64,000 nucleotides of DNA from the NCBI GenBank assembly GCA_963744575.1, contig CAVUUF010000014.1, positions 62,001 through 126,000 of the forward strand. The letters run 5' to 3'. Shown one piece after another: positions 8,185 to 16,051 of the stretch (within the stretch, counting starts at the first letter, position 1; every line of letters starts with the position of its first letter). Source of the DNA: Palsa-504 sp963744575. GTDB taxonomy: Bacteria > Actinomycetota > Actinomycetes > Streptosporangiales > Streptosporangiaceae. The notes under the pieces were generated by a model. It did not search any database and was not told where the DNA came from. It saw only the letters and a program-made list of their open reading frames with translations. A program made the translations under genes and the position numbers.

Positions 8185-9015
8185 ATGGACACTGGCGTAG
8201 CTATCTTCCCGACCCACGACGCCATCACGCCCGCGGACATGGCGCGGCTCGCTGAGCAGCGGGGGCATGAGTCGCTGTTCTTCCCCGAGCACACGCACAT
8301 CCCGGCCGACCGGCAGTCGCCCTGGCCCGGCGGCCGTGAGCTGCCGCGCAAGTACGCGCACACCGTGGACCTGTTCGTGGCGGTGACCGCCGCGCTGACC
8401 GTCACCTCGCGGCTGCGGGTCGGCTCGGGCATCTGCCTGGTGATCGAGCGGGACCCGATCACCACCGCCAAGGAGGTGGCCAGCGTCGACTACCTGTCCG
8501 GCGGACGGTTCGAGTTCGGCGTCGGCGCGGGCTGGAACCGGGAGGAGATGGCCAACCACGGCACCGACCCGCGGCGGCGGATGGCGGTCATGCGCGAGCG
8601 GGTGGAGGCGATGAAGGCGATCTGGACGCAGGACGAGGCGAGCTACTCCGGCCAGTACGTGGCGTTCGAGCGGATCTGGTCCTGGCCCAAGCCGGCTCAG
8701 CGGCCGCATCCGCCGCTACTGGTGGGCGGGAACGGGCCGGGTGTGCTCGATCGGGTGCTGGCGTTCGGGGACGCGTGGTTCCCGAACCACGCGCGGAGCG
8801 GCATCCTGGACCGGGCGGCGGAGCTGCGCTCGCGCACTGACCGGCCGGTGGAGCTGATGGTCATGGGCGTGCCCGCCGACGCGAAGGCGCTCGAGGCCTA
8901 CGCCGAAGCCGGGTTCCGGCGGGTGGTGCACTGGCTGCCCTCGGCTCCGCGCGGGCCGGTCGAGCGCGCGCTGGACCGCTACGAGGCGGCGATCGCGGAG
9001 CTCTACGGGGAGTGA
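8185..9015 (+). CDS. LLM-class F420-dependent oxidoreductase
   Basis: 276-residue luciferase-like TIM-barrel protein. The N-terminus DTGVAIFPTHDAI, FFPEHTHIP, RLRVGSGICLV and the SGGRFEFGVGAGWNREEM stretch are family signatures for F420 (or FMN) binding, and PPLLVGGNGPGVLDRVL follows near residue 180. Such enzymes transfer hydride between F420H2 and diverse substrates. It overlaps the second HAD gene by four bases (GTGA), indicating joint translation. The substrate is not predictable, but the HAD-LLM-HAD grouping suggests one pathway. Confidence 0.92.
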   Translation: MDTGVAIFPTHDAITPADMARLAEQRGHESLFFPEHTHIPADRQSPWPGGRELPRKYAHTVDLFVAVTAALTVTSRLRVGSGICLVIERDPITTAKEVASVDYLSGGRFEFGVGAGWNREEMANHGTDPRRRMAVMRERVEAMKAIWTQDEASYSGQYVAFERIWSWPKPAQRPHPPLLVGGNGPGVLDRVLAFGDAWFPNHARSGILDRAAELRSRTDRPVELMVMGVPADAKALEAYAEAGFRRVVHWLPSAPRGPVERALDRYEAAIAELYGE

Positions 9016-9689
9016 GCGCTGGTTTTGAGGCCTGCCTCCTGGACGCCTACGACACCATCGTGCACACCGACTACGCGGCCCACCGGGAGGAGCTGCCGGC
9101 GCTGGCCGGGATCCCGGCGAACGCCATGTACGCCGAGTTCGGGCATCTTTCGCCGGCGCTGTCGGTGGGCGAGCTCTCGATGGCCGAGGCGTTCGAGCTG
9201 GTCCTGCGGGCCTGCGCCGTCGAGCCACGGCCGGGCCTGGTCCGCGAGCTGGCGGACAAGGCCCGGGAGCTGCTGCTGTCCTCGGCGCGCCTGTACGACG
9301 ACGTTCTGCCGTTTCTGCGGACGCTCCGGTCGCGCGGCGTCAAGATCGCGATCGTCAGCAACTGCGACGAGAACACGCGTGATCTCCTGGTAGAGACCGG
9401 GGTAGCGGTGCTGGCCGACGCCCTGGTCCTATCTTGCGAGGTCGGCGTGGTAAAGCCGGCGGCGCCGATCTTCCGTGACGCGCTCGGCCGACTGGGGGTC
9501 GCCGCCGACGCGGCCTTGTTCGTCGACGACACCGCGACGTACTGTGCCGGGGCGGCGGCCCTGGGCATCAGCGCGGTGCAGATGCTGCGGGAGGACGGCC
9601 AGGGATGCGCGGCGGCGGGGCGCCGGGTGGTCCGGTCTCTGCGCGAGGTCGAGACGATGATCGGGGCTCAGCCTAGAGGCGGGACGTAG
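9012..9689 (+). CDS. HAD-superfamily hydrolase, dehalogenase-like (paralogue 2)
   Basis: 225 residues, GTG start overlapping the LLM stop. It has the same architecture as the 7491 gene: LDAYDTI, IVSNCDENT, VKPAAPIF and LFVDDT. Long shared blocks (VLSCEVG, RLGVAADAA, GISAVQ) show duplication around the oxidoreductase. Again Tyr replaces the motif I acid/base Asp, so the unusual active site is conserved in both copies rather than a random loss. Confidence 0.9.
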   Translation: MSAGFEACLLDAYDTIVHTDYAAHREELPALAGIPANAMYAEFGHLSPALSVGELSMAEAFELVLRACAVEPRPGLVRELADKARELLLSSARLYDDVLPFLRTLRSRGVKIAIVSNCDENTRDLLVETGVAVLADALVLSCEVGVVKPAAPIFRDALGRLGVAADAALFVDDTATYCAGAAALGISAVQMLREDGQGCAAAGRRVVRSLREVETMIGAQPRGGT

Positions 9690-9707
9690 GCGGCCGCGGA
9701 ACCGGCG

Positions 9708-10037
9708 CTATGGCTGCCTGGCCGCCGGGGCGGTCCACACCGAGACGTGGGCGGGCTCGACGGCGGTGTTCACCACGGTCAGCAGGTCAGACCGCATCGC
9801 GTCGAGGTCGACCGTGTCCCGGAGCCGGGCGGCGAAGGCGGCGACGGTGTGGTCGGCGTGGTAGCGGACCCGGTTGAACCGGCGGTCCACCACCCGCTGC
9901 ACCCGCCGCCGCAGCGGGCTGAACAGCGCCGCGGCCGCCAGCGTGGATGCGGCGACCGCAACCGGGGACGTGATCGACAGCACCCGCACAGCCAGCAGGA
10001 CCAGCCCGGCGTACAGCCCGACCAGCAGGGCGGTCAC
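9708..10037 (-). pseudogene. fragment of membrane sensor-kinase-type protein
   Basis: 109 residues from a GTG; two hydrophobic segments (about 1-20 and 23-42), then RRRVQRVVDRRFNRVRYHADHTVAAFAARLRD and VDLDAMRSDLLTVVNTAV. This is the region joining the last membrane helices to the GAF or kinase part in actinobacterial sensor kinases and related proteins. The upstream frame reads on for ~23 codons to a stop with no extra helices, and there is no HisKA, ATPase or GAF domain downstream. It looks like an internal fragment with both ends lost. Confidence 0.6.
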
Positions 10038-10141
10038 GATCGCGTAGGCCAGAGTGCGCCGGCGCAGGTGGCGAGGTACGCGCCACAGGCTATGGCCCGC
10101 CGCGGCCAGGCTAGGCTAGACGCGACGGAAGGGGTTCCCGC

Positions 10142-10972
10142 ATGGCAGACGAGCGCCGGGAGGGCGCGGCGCCGGAGGGCGAGGTCCCTGGGCCGGCTTT
10201 CGACACCCGGGTGGCACACCTGGCTCGGGTGTACAACTACTGGCTCGGCGGCAAGGACAACTTCGCCGCCGACCGGAAGGCCGGGGATCAGGCACTCCAG
10301 GCATTCCCGATGCTGGCCTACTCGGTGCGGGCCAACCGGGCGTTCCTGGCCCGGGTGGTCCGCGTCCTCGCCGTCAAGCACGGTATCCGGCAGTTCCTCG
10401 ACATAGGGACGGGCATCCCGACCGCTGACAACACCCACGAGGTGGCCCAGTCGGTCGCGCCCGACTCACGCATCGTCTACGTCGACAACGACTCTATCGT
10501 GCTGTCACACGCCCGCGCCCTGCTGTCCAGCAGCCCGGAAGGCGCGTGCGACTACGTCGACGCGGACCTGCGCGACACCAAGACGATCCTGGATCAGGCC
10601 GCGCGGACCCTGGATTTCAGCCAGCCGGTGGCGGTGATGCTGATCGCCATCCTGCACTGCATCCCGGATTCTGACGACCCGTACGGCATCGTGGCCCAGC
10701 TGCTCGACGGCGTGCCTTCGGGCAGCTACCTGGCGCTGTCCCACCCCGCCAAGGACATCGGCGGCGAGGGCCACTCCGAGATGCACAGGCGCGTGAACCC
10801 GCTGTTGTCGGCGCCGATGACGCTGCGGACCAAGGCCGAGATCACCGGGTTCTTCGACGGCACCGAGCTGCTCGAGCCGGGCGTCGTGGTGGCGGCGGAG
10901 TGGCGGCCGGACAGTGAGCTCGAGGCCCGCACCCCGGCGTCGGTCTGGGGCGGTGTGGGCCGCACGCGTTAG
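10142..10972 (+). CDS. SAM-dependent methyltransferase of the DUF574 type
   Basis: 276 residues, ATG preceded by GGAAGGGG. Family signatures are FDTRVAHLARVYNYWLGG near the N-terminus, the SAM-binding FLDIGTGIPT, the acidic loop VYVDNDSIVLSHARALL, and SHPAKDIG later. DUF574 (Methyltransf_19) proteins are strongly expanded in mycelial actinomycetes, with few known substrates. The stop codon overlaps that of the convergent ECF sigma gene by four bases. Confidence 0.93.
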   Translation: MADERREGAAPEGEVPGPAFDTRVAHLARVYNYWLGGKDNFAADRKAGDQALQAFPMLAYSVRANRAFLARVVRVLAVKHGIRQFLDIGTGIPTADNTHEVAQSVAPDSRIVYVDNDSIVLSHARALLSSSPEGACDYVDADLRDTKTILDQAARTLDFSQPVAVMLIAILHCIPDSDDPYGIVAQLLDGVPSGSYLALSHPAKDIGGEGHSEMHRRVNPLLSAPMTLRTKAEITGFFDGTELLEPGVVVAAEWRPDSELEARTPASVWGGVGRTR

Positions 10973-11943
10973 AGCGCCGGCTCGAGGCCGAACGCCGGGA
11001 ACAGCCCGGCGCCGAACGTGGTGATCTCGGCGATCCGCCCGGCTGCCATGCGCATGACGTCCAGCTTGAACGCGCGGAACTCGCTGTCGCCCGGTCGGCG
11101 CAGGTAGCTGGCGGCGGCCGGCATCCGGTTGGCCCCGACCGGGATCAGCCGCCATTCGCCCATCGCGGCCGCGTCGGCCATCAGCGGCCTGATCGTCTCG
11201 TGGCCGTCGAAGCAGTACGGCAGCGGCGGCATGGTCACCCGGATGTCCTGGGCCGCGATGGCCAGGACCGCCTTGGTGTCGAGCCGCTCGTGCGCCTCGA
11301 TGAACTTCTCGAGCAGTTCGCGTTCGGCAGCGGTCGGCTCCCGCGCGGACCAGTCGGCGCGCCGGGCCGGCAGCCGCGACTGCATCGTGGTCCGGGCCCG
11401 CTGCAGCGCGCTGTTGGCCGCGGCCACGCTGGTGCCGAGGGCCTCGGCGGTCTCGCTGGCCGGCCAGCCGAGCACGTCGCGGGCGATCAGCGCCGCGCGC
11501 TGGCGCGGCGGCAGGACCTGGAGCGCGGCCAGGAACGCCAGCGAGATCGTCTCCCGCTCGATGACCACCTCCTCCGGCTGCTCGCCGCTCGGCGCGGCCT
11601 GGTCCAGCAGCACGTCCGGGTACGGCTGGAGCCAGGGCACTTCGGGAGGCGAGCTCCCGGCGGTCCGCCGCGAGCCTCGGCGCAGCATGTCCAGGCAGAC
11701 GTTGGTGGCGATCCGGTAGAGCCAGGCGCGGAACTGCGAACCGCCGTCGAAGCCGGAAAGCCCGCGCCAGGCCTTCAGGAACGTCTCCTGCACCGCGTCC
11801 TCGGCCTCGTCGAACGACGCCAGCATCCGATAGCAGTGCACGTGCAGCTCACGCCGGTGACGTTCGGCCAGGGCGGCGAACGCGGGCTCGTCACCCGCGA
11901 CCGCCGCGGTCACCGTTATTTTCTCCGAACGATCCATGCTCAC
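10969..11943 (-). CDS. ECF sigma factor with SnoaL-like C-terminal domain
   Basis: 324 residues. Sigma region 2 (CYRMLASFDEAEDAVQETF, TFLKAWRGL, FRAWLYRIATNVCLDMLRR) and region 4 (LPPRQRAALIARDVLGWPA, then SETAEALGTSVAAANSALQR) are followed by a ~120-residue SnoaL/NTF2-like extension ending FGAGLFPAFGLEP. This matches the long sigma-70 class with a regulatory C-terminal domain (SigG/SigJ-like, TIGR02960 type), which lacks a classical anti-sigma factor. The start is GTG at 11943 in the GTGA overlap with the VOC gene, or ATG at 11937. Confidence 0.92.
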   Translation of the reverse strand: MSMDRSEKITVTAAVAGDEPAFAALAERHRRELHVHCYRMLASFDEAEDAVQETFLKAWRGLSGFDGGSQFRAWLYRIATNVCLDMLRRGSRRTAGSSPPEVPWLQPYPDVLLDQAAPSGEQPEEVVIERETISLAFLAALQVLPPRQRAALIARDVLGWPASETAEALGTSVAAANSALQRARTTMQSRLPARRADWSAREPTAAERELLEKFIEAHERLDTKAVLAIAAQDIRVTMPPLPYCFDGHETIRPLMADAAAMGEWRLIPVGANRMPAAASYLRRPGDSEFRAFKLDVMRMAAGRIAEITTFGAGLFPAFGLEPAL

Positions 11944-12356
11944 GCCCGGCCGCGGTCAACCTCTTGCAGTAGCCAGACGTTGCCGTCCGGGTCGGTGAAG
12001 TCGGCGAACGACTGATAGTTCCCGCGCTGCGGGTGCGGTCCGTCCACCCACTGTCCGTCCGTCATGTGGCGCACCGGGCCGACCGCCACGCCGCGCTGGA
12101 CCATCTCGTCCCGCGCCGCGACGATGTCGGACACGACCAGGTGCAGGCCCTGCGCGGAGCCCGGCGTGGCCGAGGTGATCCCGGTGCCGAACCCGATCGC
12201 GCACTCCGAGCCCGGCGGGACGACCTGGACCACCCGCTGTCCCTCGCCGATAGGGGTGTCGACGATCAGCGCGAAGCCGGCGTTCTCCAGGTAGAACTTC
12301 TTCGCCCGGTCCACGTCGGTCACGGGGATCAGCACGAGCTCAAGCTTGTAATCCAT
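11940..12356 (-). CDS. VOC-family (glyoxalase-fold) protein
   Basis: 138 residues. It opens with KLELVLIPVTDVDRAKKFY, the beta-alpha-beta start of glyoxalase/bleomycin-resistance folds, and ends SFADFTDPDGNVWLLQE with the C-terminal metal Glu. It is co-transcribed with and overlaps the ECF sigma gene by four bases, a pairing often seen with this sigma class. It could be a small ligand-binding or detoxifying protein; substrate unknown. Confidence 0.9.
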   Translation of the reverse strand: MDYKLELVLIPVTDVDRAKKFYLENAGFALIVDTPIGEGQRVVQVVPPGSECAIGFGTGITSATPGSAQGLHLVVSDIVAARDEMVQRGVAVGPVRHMTDGQWVDGPHPQRGNYQSFADFTDPDGNVWLLQEVDRGRA

Positions 12357-12449
12357 GTCATTGCCTCCGGTTTCGCGAACTGGCCAGGGCCGGCTCTCAT
12401 CCCGTGTAACGCGAGCACGCCGGGAAACTCATCGGCGCCGCGACGAGCC

Positions 12450-12755
12450 TCACAGGCCGAACTGCTGCCGCCGGGCGGCCGGGACCAGATCCGCGTACTC
12501 GCGGTGCTCGGCCATCCAGCTCTTCACGAACGGGCAGTAGGGCAGCACGGCCAGGTGCTGCGCCCGGGCGGCGTCGAGGCTGGCCTGCACGAGGTGGCCG
12601 GCCAGGCCTTGGCCGCGGAACCGGTCGTCGGTCTCGGTGTGGGTGAACGCGATCGCGTCGCCGTTCAGGTGATACTGGACGAATCCGGCCAGCTCGCCGT
12701 CGGCCAGGATCTCGAACCGGGCCTTGTCCGGATTGTCGGCAACCTCCAGGTCCAT
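12450..12755 (-). CDS. small GNAT-fold N-acetyltransferase (YjdJ type)
   Basis: 101 residues, ATG with GGGAGG directly upstream. HTETDDRFRGQGLAGHLVQ is the acetyl-CoA pyrophosphate loop (R-x-x-G-x-G/A), and LPYCPFVKSWM follows. The short length and ending match the YjdJ/GtnA-like minimal GNAT group. It acetylates an unknown substrate. Confidence 0.9.
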   Translation of the reverse strand: MDLEVADNPDKARFEILADGELAGFVQYHLNGDAIAFTHTETDDRFRGQGLAGHLVQASLDAARAQHLAVLPYCPFVKSWMAEHREYADLVPAARRQQFGL

Positions 12756-12845
12756 GGCACCTCCCGCGCCCCCAGGCTATCCCCTGGGCCCAGCGACACG
12801 GCGCTGATCTGCAACATCCGGAGCGGCTGGGAGCCAGCCGCCTGG

Positions 12846-13175
12846 TTACCTCGGCTCCTTGGTCATCGCGAAGTCCAGGGCCTCGCGGGCAAGCGGGGTC
12901 CAGGGCAGCGAAGAGCCGGGGTCCAGGCTGAACCATTCCTTCATCGGCGTGCCCTTGTTGGCGTCGAACCGCCCGCCGTGACCGTCCGCGACGAGCTCGT
13001 CCACGCGCGGCCTGGGCAGCTTGACCACAAGCTCGCCGCGGACGAGCATTGCGAAGATCTTCCTGCGATAGCGCAGCGCGCGGCGGCCGAATCCGCTGCC
13101 GCCCGCGGGCGGTGTCACCCCGTCAAGCCCGGTGAGCTCGTCGATCAGGTCCTCGTAGCGCTCCTCCGGCGTCAT
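12846..13175 (-). CDS. TfoX/MmcQ-like small protein
   Basis: 109 residues. The segment KIFAMLVRGELVVKLPRPRV and the ending PMKEWFSLDP resemble TfoX N-terminal-like and MmcQ/YjbR-like folds common in actinobacteria. There is no enzymatic motif. The Arg-rich GRRALRYRRK precedes the core. Function unknown. Confidence 0.8.
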   Translation of the reverse strand: MTPEERYEDLIDELTGLDGVTPPAGGSGFGRRALRYRRKIFAMLVRGELVVKLPRPRVDELVADGHGGRFDANKGTPMKEWFSLDPGSSLPWTPLAREALDFAMTKEPR

Positions 13176-13199
13176 GGCCTTAGCCTCGCACGTGCCGGC

Positions 13200-13829
13200 T
13201 CAGCCCACCTCGGTGGCGTAGACGACGATGTTGCTCAGGTAGTGGCGGGTGGCGGGGTCGAAGGCGCCACCGCAGGTGATGAGGCGCAGCTCCGCGTCCG
13301 GGGTGGGCCCGTACACCGCCTGCGTGGGGAACCGGTCCTTCAGGTAGGTCTGCACCGAGGTCACGCGGAACTCCGCCGTGGTCCCGTCGGCTCGCTCGAT
13401 GTAGACGTCGTTCCCGCGGCGCAGTTCGGACAGCCGGAAGAACACTCCCGGGACGGATTGCGAGTCGATGTGGCCCACGATGATGGCCGAGCCGATGGCC
13501 CCGGGCCGCGGGCTTCCGGTGTACCAGCCCGCGACCGACGCCGAGGCGGGCACCTGCAACGCGCCGCCGGTCGTCAGGCCCAGCGTGATCAGCTTGGTCT
13601 TCACGCCGATCAGCGGAATGGTCAGCGAGACCGGGCTGGCGACCGGAGCCGTCGTCGGCTGCGGCGGGGCCACGATCGGGGCGGTCGGCGCGGGCAGCGC
13701 CGCCACCCCGGCCGCGACCGGCCGCAGGGCCGGGGTCGGGTGCCGGGTCAGCAGCAGGCCCGCCGTCCCGGCCGCGATCACGGCCAGGCCGGCCGCGAAG
13801 ACGATCGCGGCCGGCCCCCGGTTCGGCAT
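13200..13829 (-). CDS. class F sortase
   Basis: 209 residues, ATG two bases after the DUF4397 stop. An N-terminal membrane helix (about 8-28) and a Pro/Ala linker precede the sortase barrel. Catalytic His lies in IIVGHIDS and catalytic Cys in RLITCGGAF; a downstream Arg (ATRHYLSN) is available. Class F sortases attach or process surface proteins in actinobacteria. It ends a three-gene unit with a DUF4397 protein and a membrane-anchored protein, so those are its probable partners or substrates. Neither shows an obvious LPxTG motif. Confidence 0.92.
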   Translation of the reverse strand: MPNRGPAAIVFAAGLAVIAAGTAGLLLTRHPTPALRPVAAGVAALPAPTAPIVAPPQPTTAPVASPVSLTIPLIGVKTKLITLGLTTGGALQVPASASVAGWYTGSPRPGAIGSAIIVGHIDSQSVPGVFFRLSELRRGNDVYIERADGTTAEFRVTSVQTYLKDRFPTQAVYGPTPDAELRLITCGGAFDPATRHYLSNIVVYATEVG

Positions 13830-13831
13830 CC

Positions 13832-14701
13832 TCAGATCCCGGTGCTCAGCGTGCGGCCCTGTCCGTAGCGGCGCAGCCGCAGGCCGCCGGCCAGGGTGAC
13901 CAGGGCGCCTGCTGCGATGACCGCCAGCCACGGCAGCGGGGATCCCGGGCCGTGTCCCGCGGTGCCGCCGAAGCCCGTCTTGACGCCTCCCGCCGGCGGC
14001 TTGCCGGAGCCCGCCGCGTCCACCAGGTTGACCAGCTCGAGGCCGTTGGCGCCGTCCAGGACCACCATCGTGTGCACGGTCCCCGCGGCCATGTCATAGT
14101 GCCCGGTGGCGGTGGAGCCGGAGCCGATCGCCTCCATGGTCCAGGTGTTCGCCGGGATGGCCTGGTAGGTGCTCACGGAGGCGAATGTGGCCTTGGGCAC
14201 GATGGCCTGCCCGCCGCAGGTGAACTTGACCGTCTGTTCCTTCAGGGAAGCCTGGATCACCCGGACCATGGACTTGCCCGACGGCGTGGTCAGCTGGTCG
14301 TCGAGTACCTGGAGCCGCAGGCCCGACTTCGGTCCCATGCCCGCCACGGTGTAGGCGTGACCGGCCTTGATCGTCACGCTGGCGGACAGCACGGCCGGGC
14401 TCGACGGGGAGGCCCCCGCGCCCCGCATGGCGACGCTGTAGTCGCCGGCGGTGACCGCCTCGTATGGCGAGACCGTGCCGTAGGCGACATGGTGCAGCAC
14501 AATCTGCGCGGTGGTGGAACTGGCGAACGAGTACAGGTATACGTCGACCGGGGGCGTGTTCGGGGACAGGTGGGCAAGCCTGATCCAGCCGGTACCTGTG
14601 GTGGCCGAGGATGCTGAGGCAGCGGCGGCAGGAATACCAAGCAACAGGGCCAGTGCGGCCAGCAGCATGGTGAGTTGTCTGATTATTCTCGGAAATTTCA
14701 C
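13832..14701 (-). CDS. secreted DUF4397 protein with C-terminal membrane anchor
   Basis: 289 residues. A signal peptide (RQLTMLLAALALLLGIPAAA, cleavage likely near ASASS) is followed by a DUF4397 beta domain (WIRLAHLSPNTPPVDVYLY, then VLHHVAYGTVSPYEAV). A Gly/Pro-rich spacer leads to a hydrophobic helix (PLPWLAVIAAGALVTLAGG) and a basic tail RLRRYGQGR. This is a cell-wall-proximal protein with a stalk and a stop-transfer-like tail, in one operon with the class F sortase. Binding role unknown. Confidence 0.9.
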   Translation of the reverse strand: MKFPRIIRQLTMLLAALALLLGIPAAAASASSATTGTGWIRLAHLSPNTPPVDVYLYSFASSTTAQIVLHHVAYGTVSPYEAVTAGDYSVAMRGAGASPSSPAVLSASVTIKAGHAYTVAGMGPKSGLRLQVLDDQLTTPSGKSMVRVIQASLKEQTVKFTCGGQAIVPKATFASVSTYQAIPANTWTMEAIGSGSTATGHYDMAAGTVHTMVVLDGANGLELVNLVDAAGSGKPPAGGVKTGFGGTAGHGPGSPLPWLAVIAAGALVTLAGGLRLRRYGQGRTLSTGI

Positions 14702-14730
14702 TGTGATCCCTCCCCAAAGCTGTTTAATCG

Positions 14731-15708
14731 CTACGAGCCTCCTAGCCCCATGGGACCCGGAGCGTCGTACCGCACGGTGACCACGGACTGGCCGTTCGCG
14801 ATCTGCGTGATGCGGGCTACCGCGGGCGCGTACGGATCTTGCTGGGCAGTAAGGAATGCGACCATCGCTGGCAGGCCGGCCGATGCGGTGGCGCCGATTT
14901 CAGCGCCGCGCAACGGTATATCCGAACTCACGCCAGGCGACGGGTCATCGAACGTTACCAGGTGAATTGGAATCAGGTGCGCAAGTGCTGAAAGCGTTAC
15001 AAGCAGACGCGGATCGACTTGACCGGCCATGAGCGCCTGGCGCGCGGACGCGGAGGCCTGCACGCGCTTGTTGGTGAGCAACTGCTCACCCGCGGCGACG
15101 CGGTCCTGCTTGTCCGTCGCGAGCTGGGACTCGAACGCCGCGGTGCCGTCCGGCGCCACGTAGCGGACGTCCACCCGGTCCGCACCCGAGCCGAAGCTGG
15201 CGATCACCAGCGGCGCGTAGACGGTGGCCAGGCGAGTACCGAACTGGCTCCTGATCACCGGCGTCGCGACGACCAGCTGCGAACCGAGCGGGTCGGGCGC
15301 GGACGGCTGCAACTGCATGAGCTGCCCGGCGGGGAACCCGCTCTTCTGCAGCTCCATGCACATCTCAGGATCACACGACACGACGACATCGCCGGCCACC
15401 TGCTGGGCAATCCACCGCGCCGTCTGGTGCCGGTCGGTCGCCGCCAGCTGCAGCGCGTTCGCGCCTCGCGCGGGATGGCCGGGCGGCGCGGCCGCGGGGC
15501 TCTGCTGGGTGAAGGCGAGGGTCACGCCGGCTCCGAGCGCCATCGCCACCAGGCCGCTTAGCAGGAGCACCAGGCGCCGGCGGCCCGAGCCGCGGCCGCT
15601 GTGCCTATCCAGCCATAGACGTACCGTGTTGCCCGCTACCGTCGGCCACGACGGTTCGGCCTGGCGGGCCGGCGTGGCCCGCGTACGTCGCTGAAGCTCC
15701 TGCCCCAT
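14731..15708 (-). CDS. membrane-anchored extracytoplasmic protein of the sortase unit
   Basis: 325 residues from the ATG at 15708, which has GGGGAGA upstream; further in-frame codons exist before it but lack support. About 45 cytoplasmic residues precede a membrane helix (RLVLLLSGLVAMALGAGVTLAF). A large extracytoplasmic domain follows with paired cysteines (SCDPEMCMEL) and the segment SQLVVATPVIRSQFG. The protein is found beside DUF4397/sortase genes in related actinomycetes, to my recollection. No enzymatic motif is seen. A good promoter lies 60 bases upstream. Confidence 0.85.
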   Translation of the reverse strand: MGQELQRRTRATPARQAEPSWPTVAGNTVRLWLDRHSGRGSGRRRLVLLLSGLVAMALGAGVTLAFTQQSPAAAPPGHPARGANALQLAATDRHQTARWIAQQVAGDVVVSCDPEMCMELQKSGFPAGQLMQLQPSAPDPLGSQLVVATPVIRSQFGTRLATVYAPLVIASFGSGADRVDVRYVAPDGTAAFESQLATDKQDRVAAGEQLLTNKRVQASASARQALMAGQVDPRLLVTLSALAHLIPIHLVTFDDPSPGVSSDIPLRGAEIGATASAGLPAMVAFLTAQQDPYAPAVARITQIANGQSVVTVRYDAPGPMGLGGS

Positions 15709-15768
15709 CTCGCTCTCCCCACAGCCTCGGGACGGTGTCGCCGACGCTGCCTTGCCCAGGGCTAATCG

Positions 15769-15797
15769 ATCATACGCTGTCGCCCGATTTAAGCCAA
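15769..15797 (-). promoter_or_regulatory. sigma-70-type promoter of the sortase unit
   Basis: On the minus strand: TTGGCT (15797-15792), 17-base spacer, TATGAT (15774-15769), in an AT-rich patch. The predicted start near 15762 gives a ~54-base leader with a clear ribosome site. It drives the anchored protein, DUF4397 and sortase genes. The rest of the 15709-16051 gap holds only the hairpin at 15877 and nothing else I recognise. Confidence 0.65.
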
Positions 15798-15876
15798 TAC
15801 AATCATTAATCACCCGCTAACCCACCGAACTTCGCGATCACCGCCACCCGCTGTCTTTCTTGCCTCATTCCGCGCA

Positions 15877-15914
15877 AGCCGCCCGGGCCATGATCATTGC
15901 GGGTTCGGGCGGCT
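15877..15914 (-). terminator. possible terminator downstream of galE
   Basis: AGCCGCCCG and its perfect complement CGGGCGGCT form a 9-bp stem with a 20-base loop, ~140 bases after the galE stop. No T-run follows; weak candidate. Confidence 0.35.
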
Positions 15915-16051
15915 ATTGGGGCTGCCGGATCCCGGCCTTAGCAGCATCGACGTGACAGTGCTGCTGCTAGAGCGACCGCGATGTGGCATCGGAGCTGTTC
16001 CGGGCGGGGCGAGCGGGGCTGACGGGGCGCGTGTGAGTGGCGGGGAGCGAG

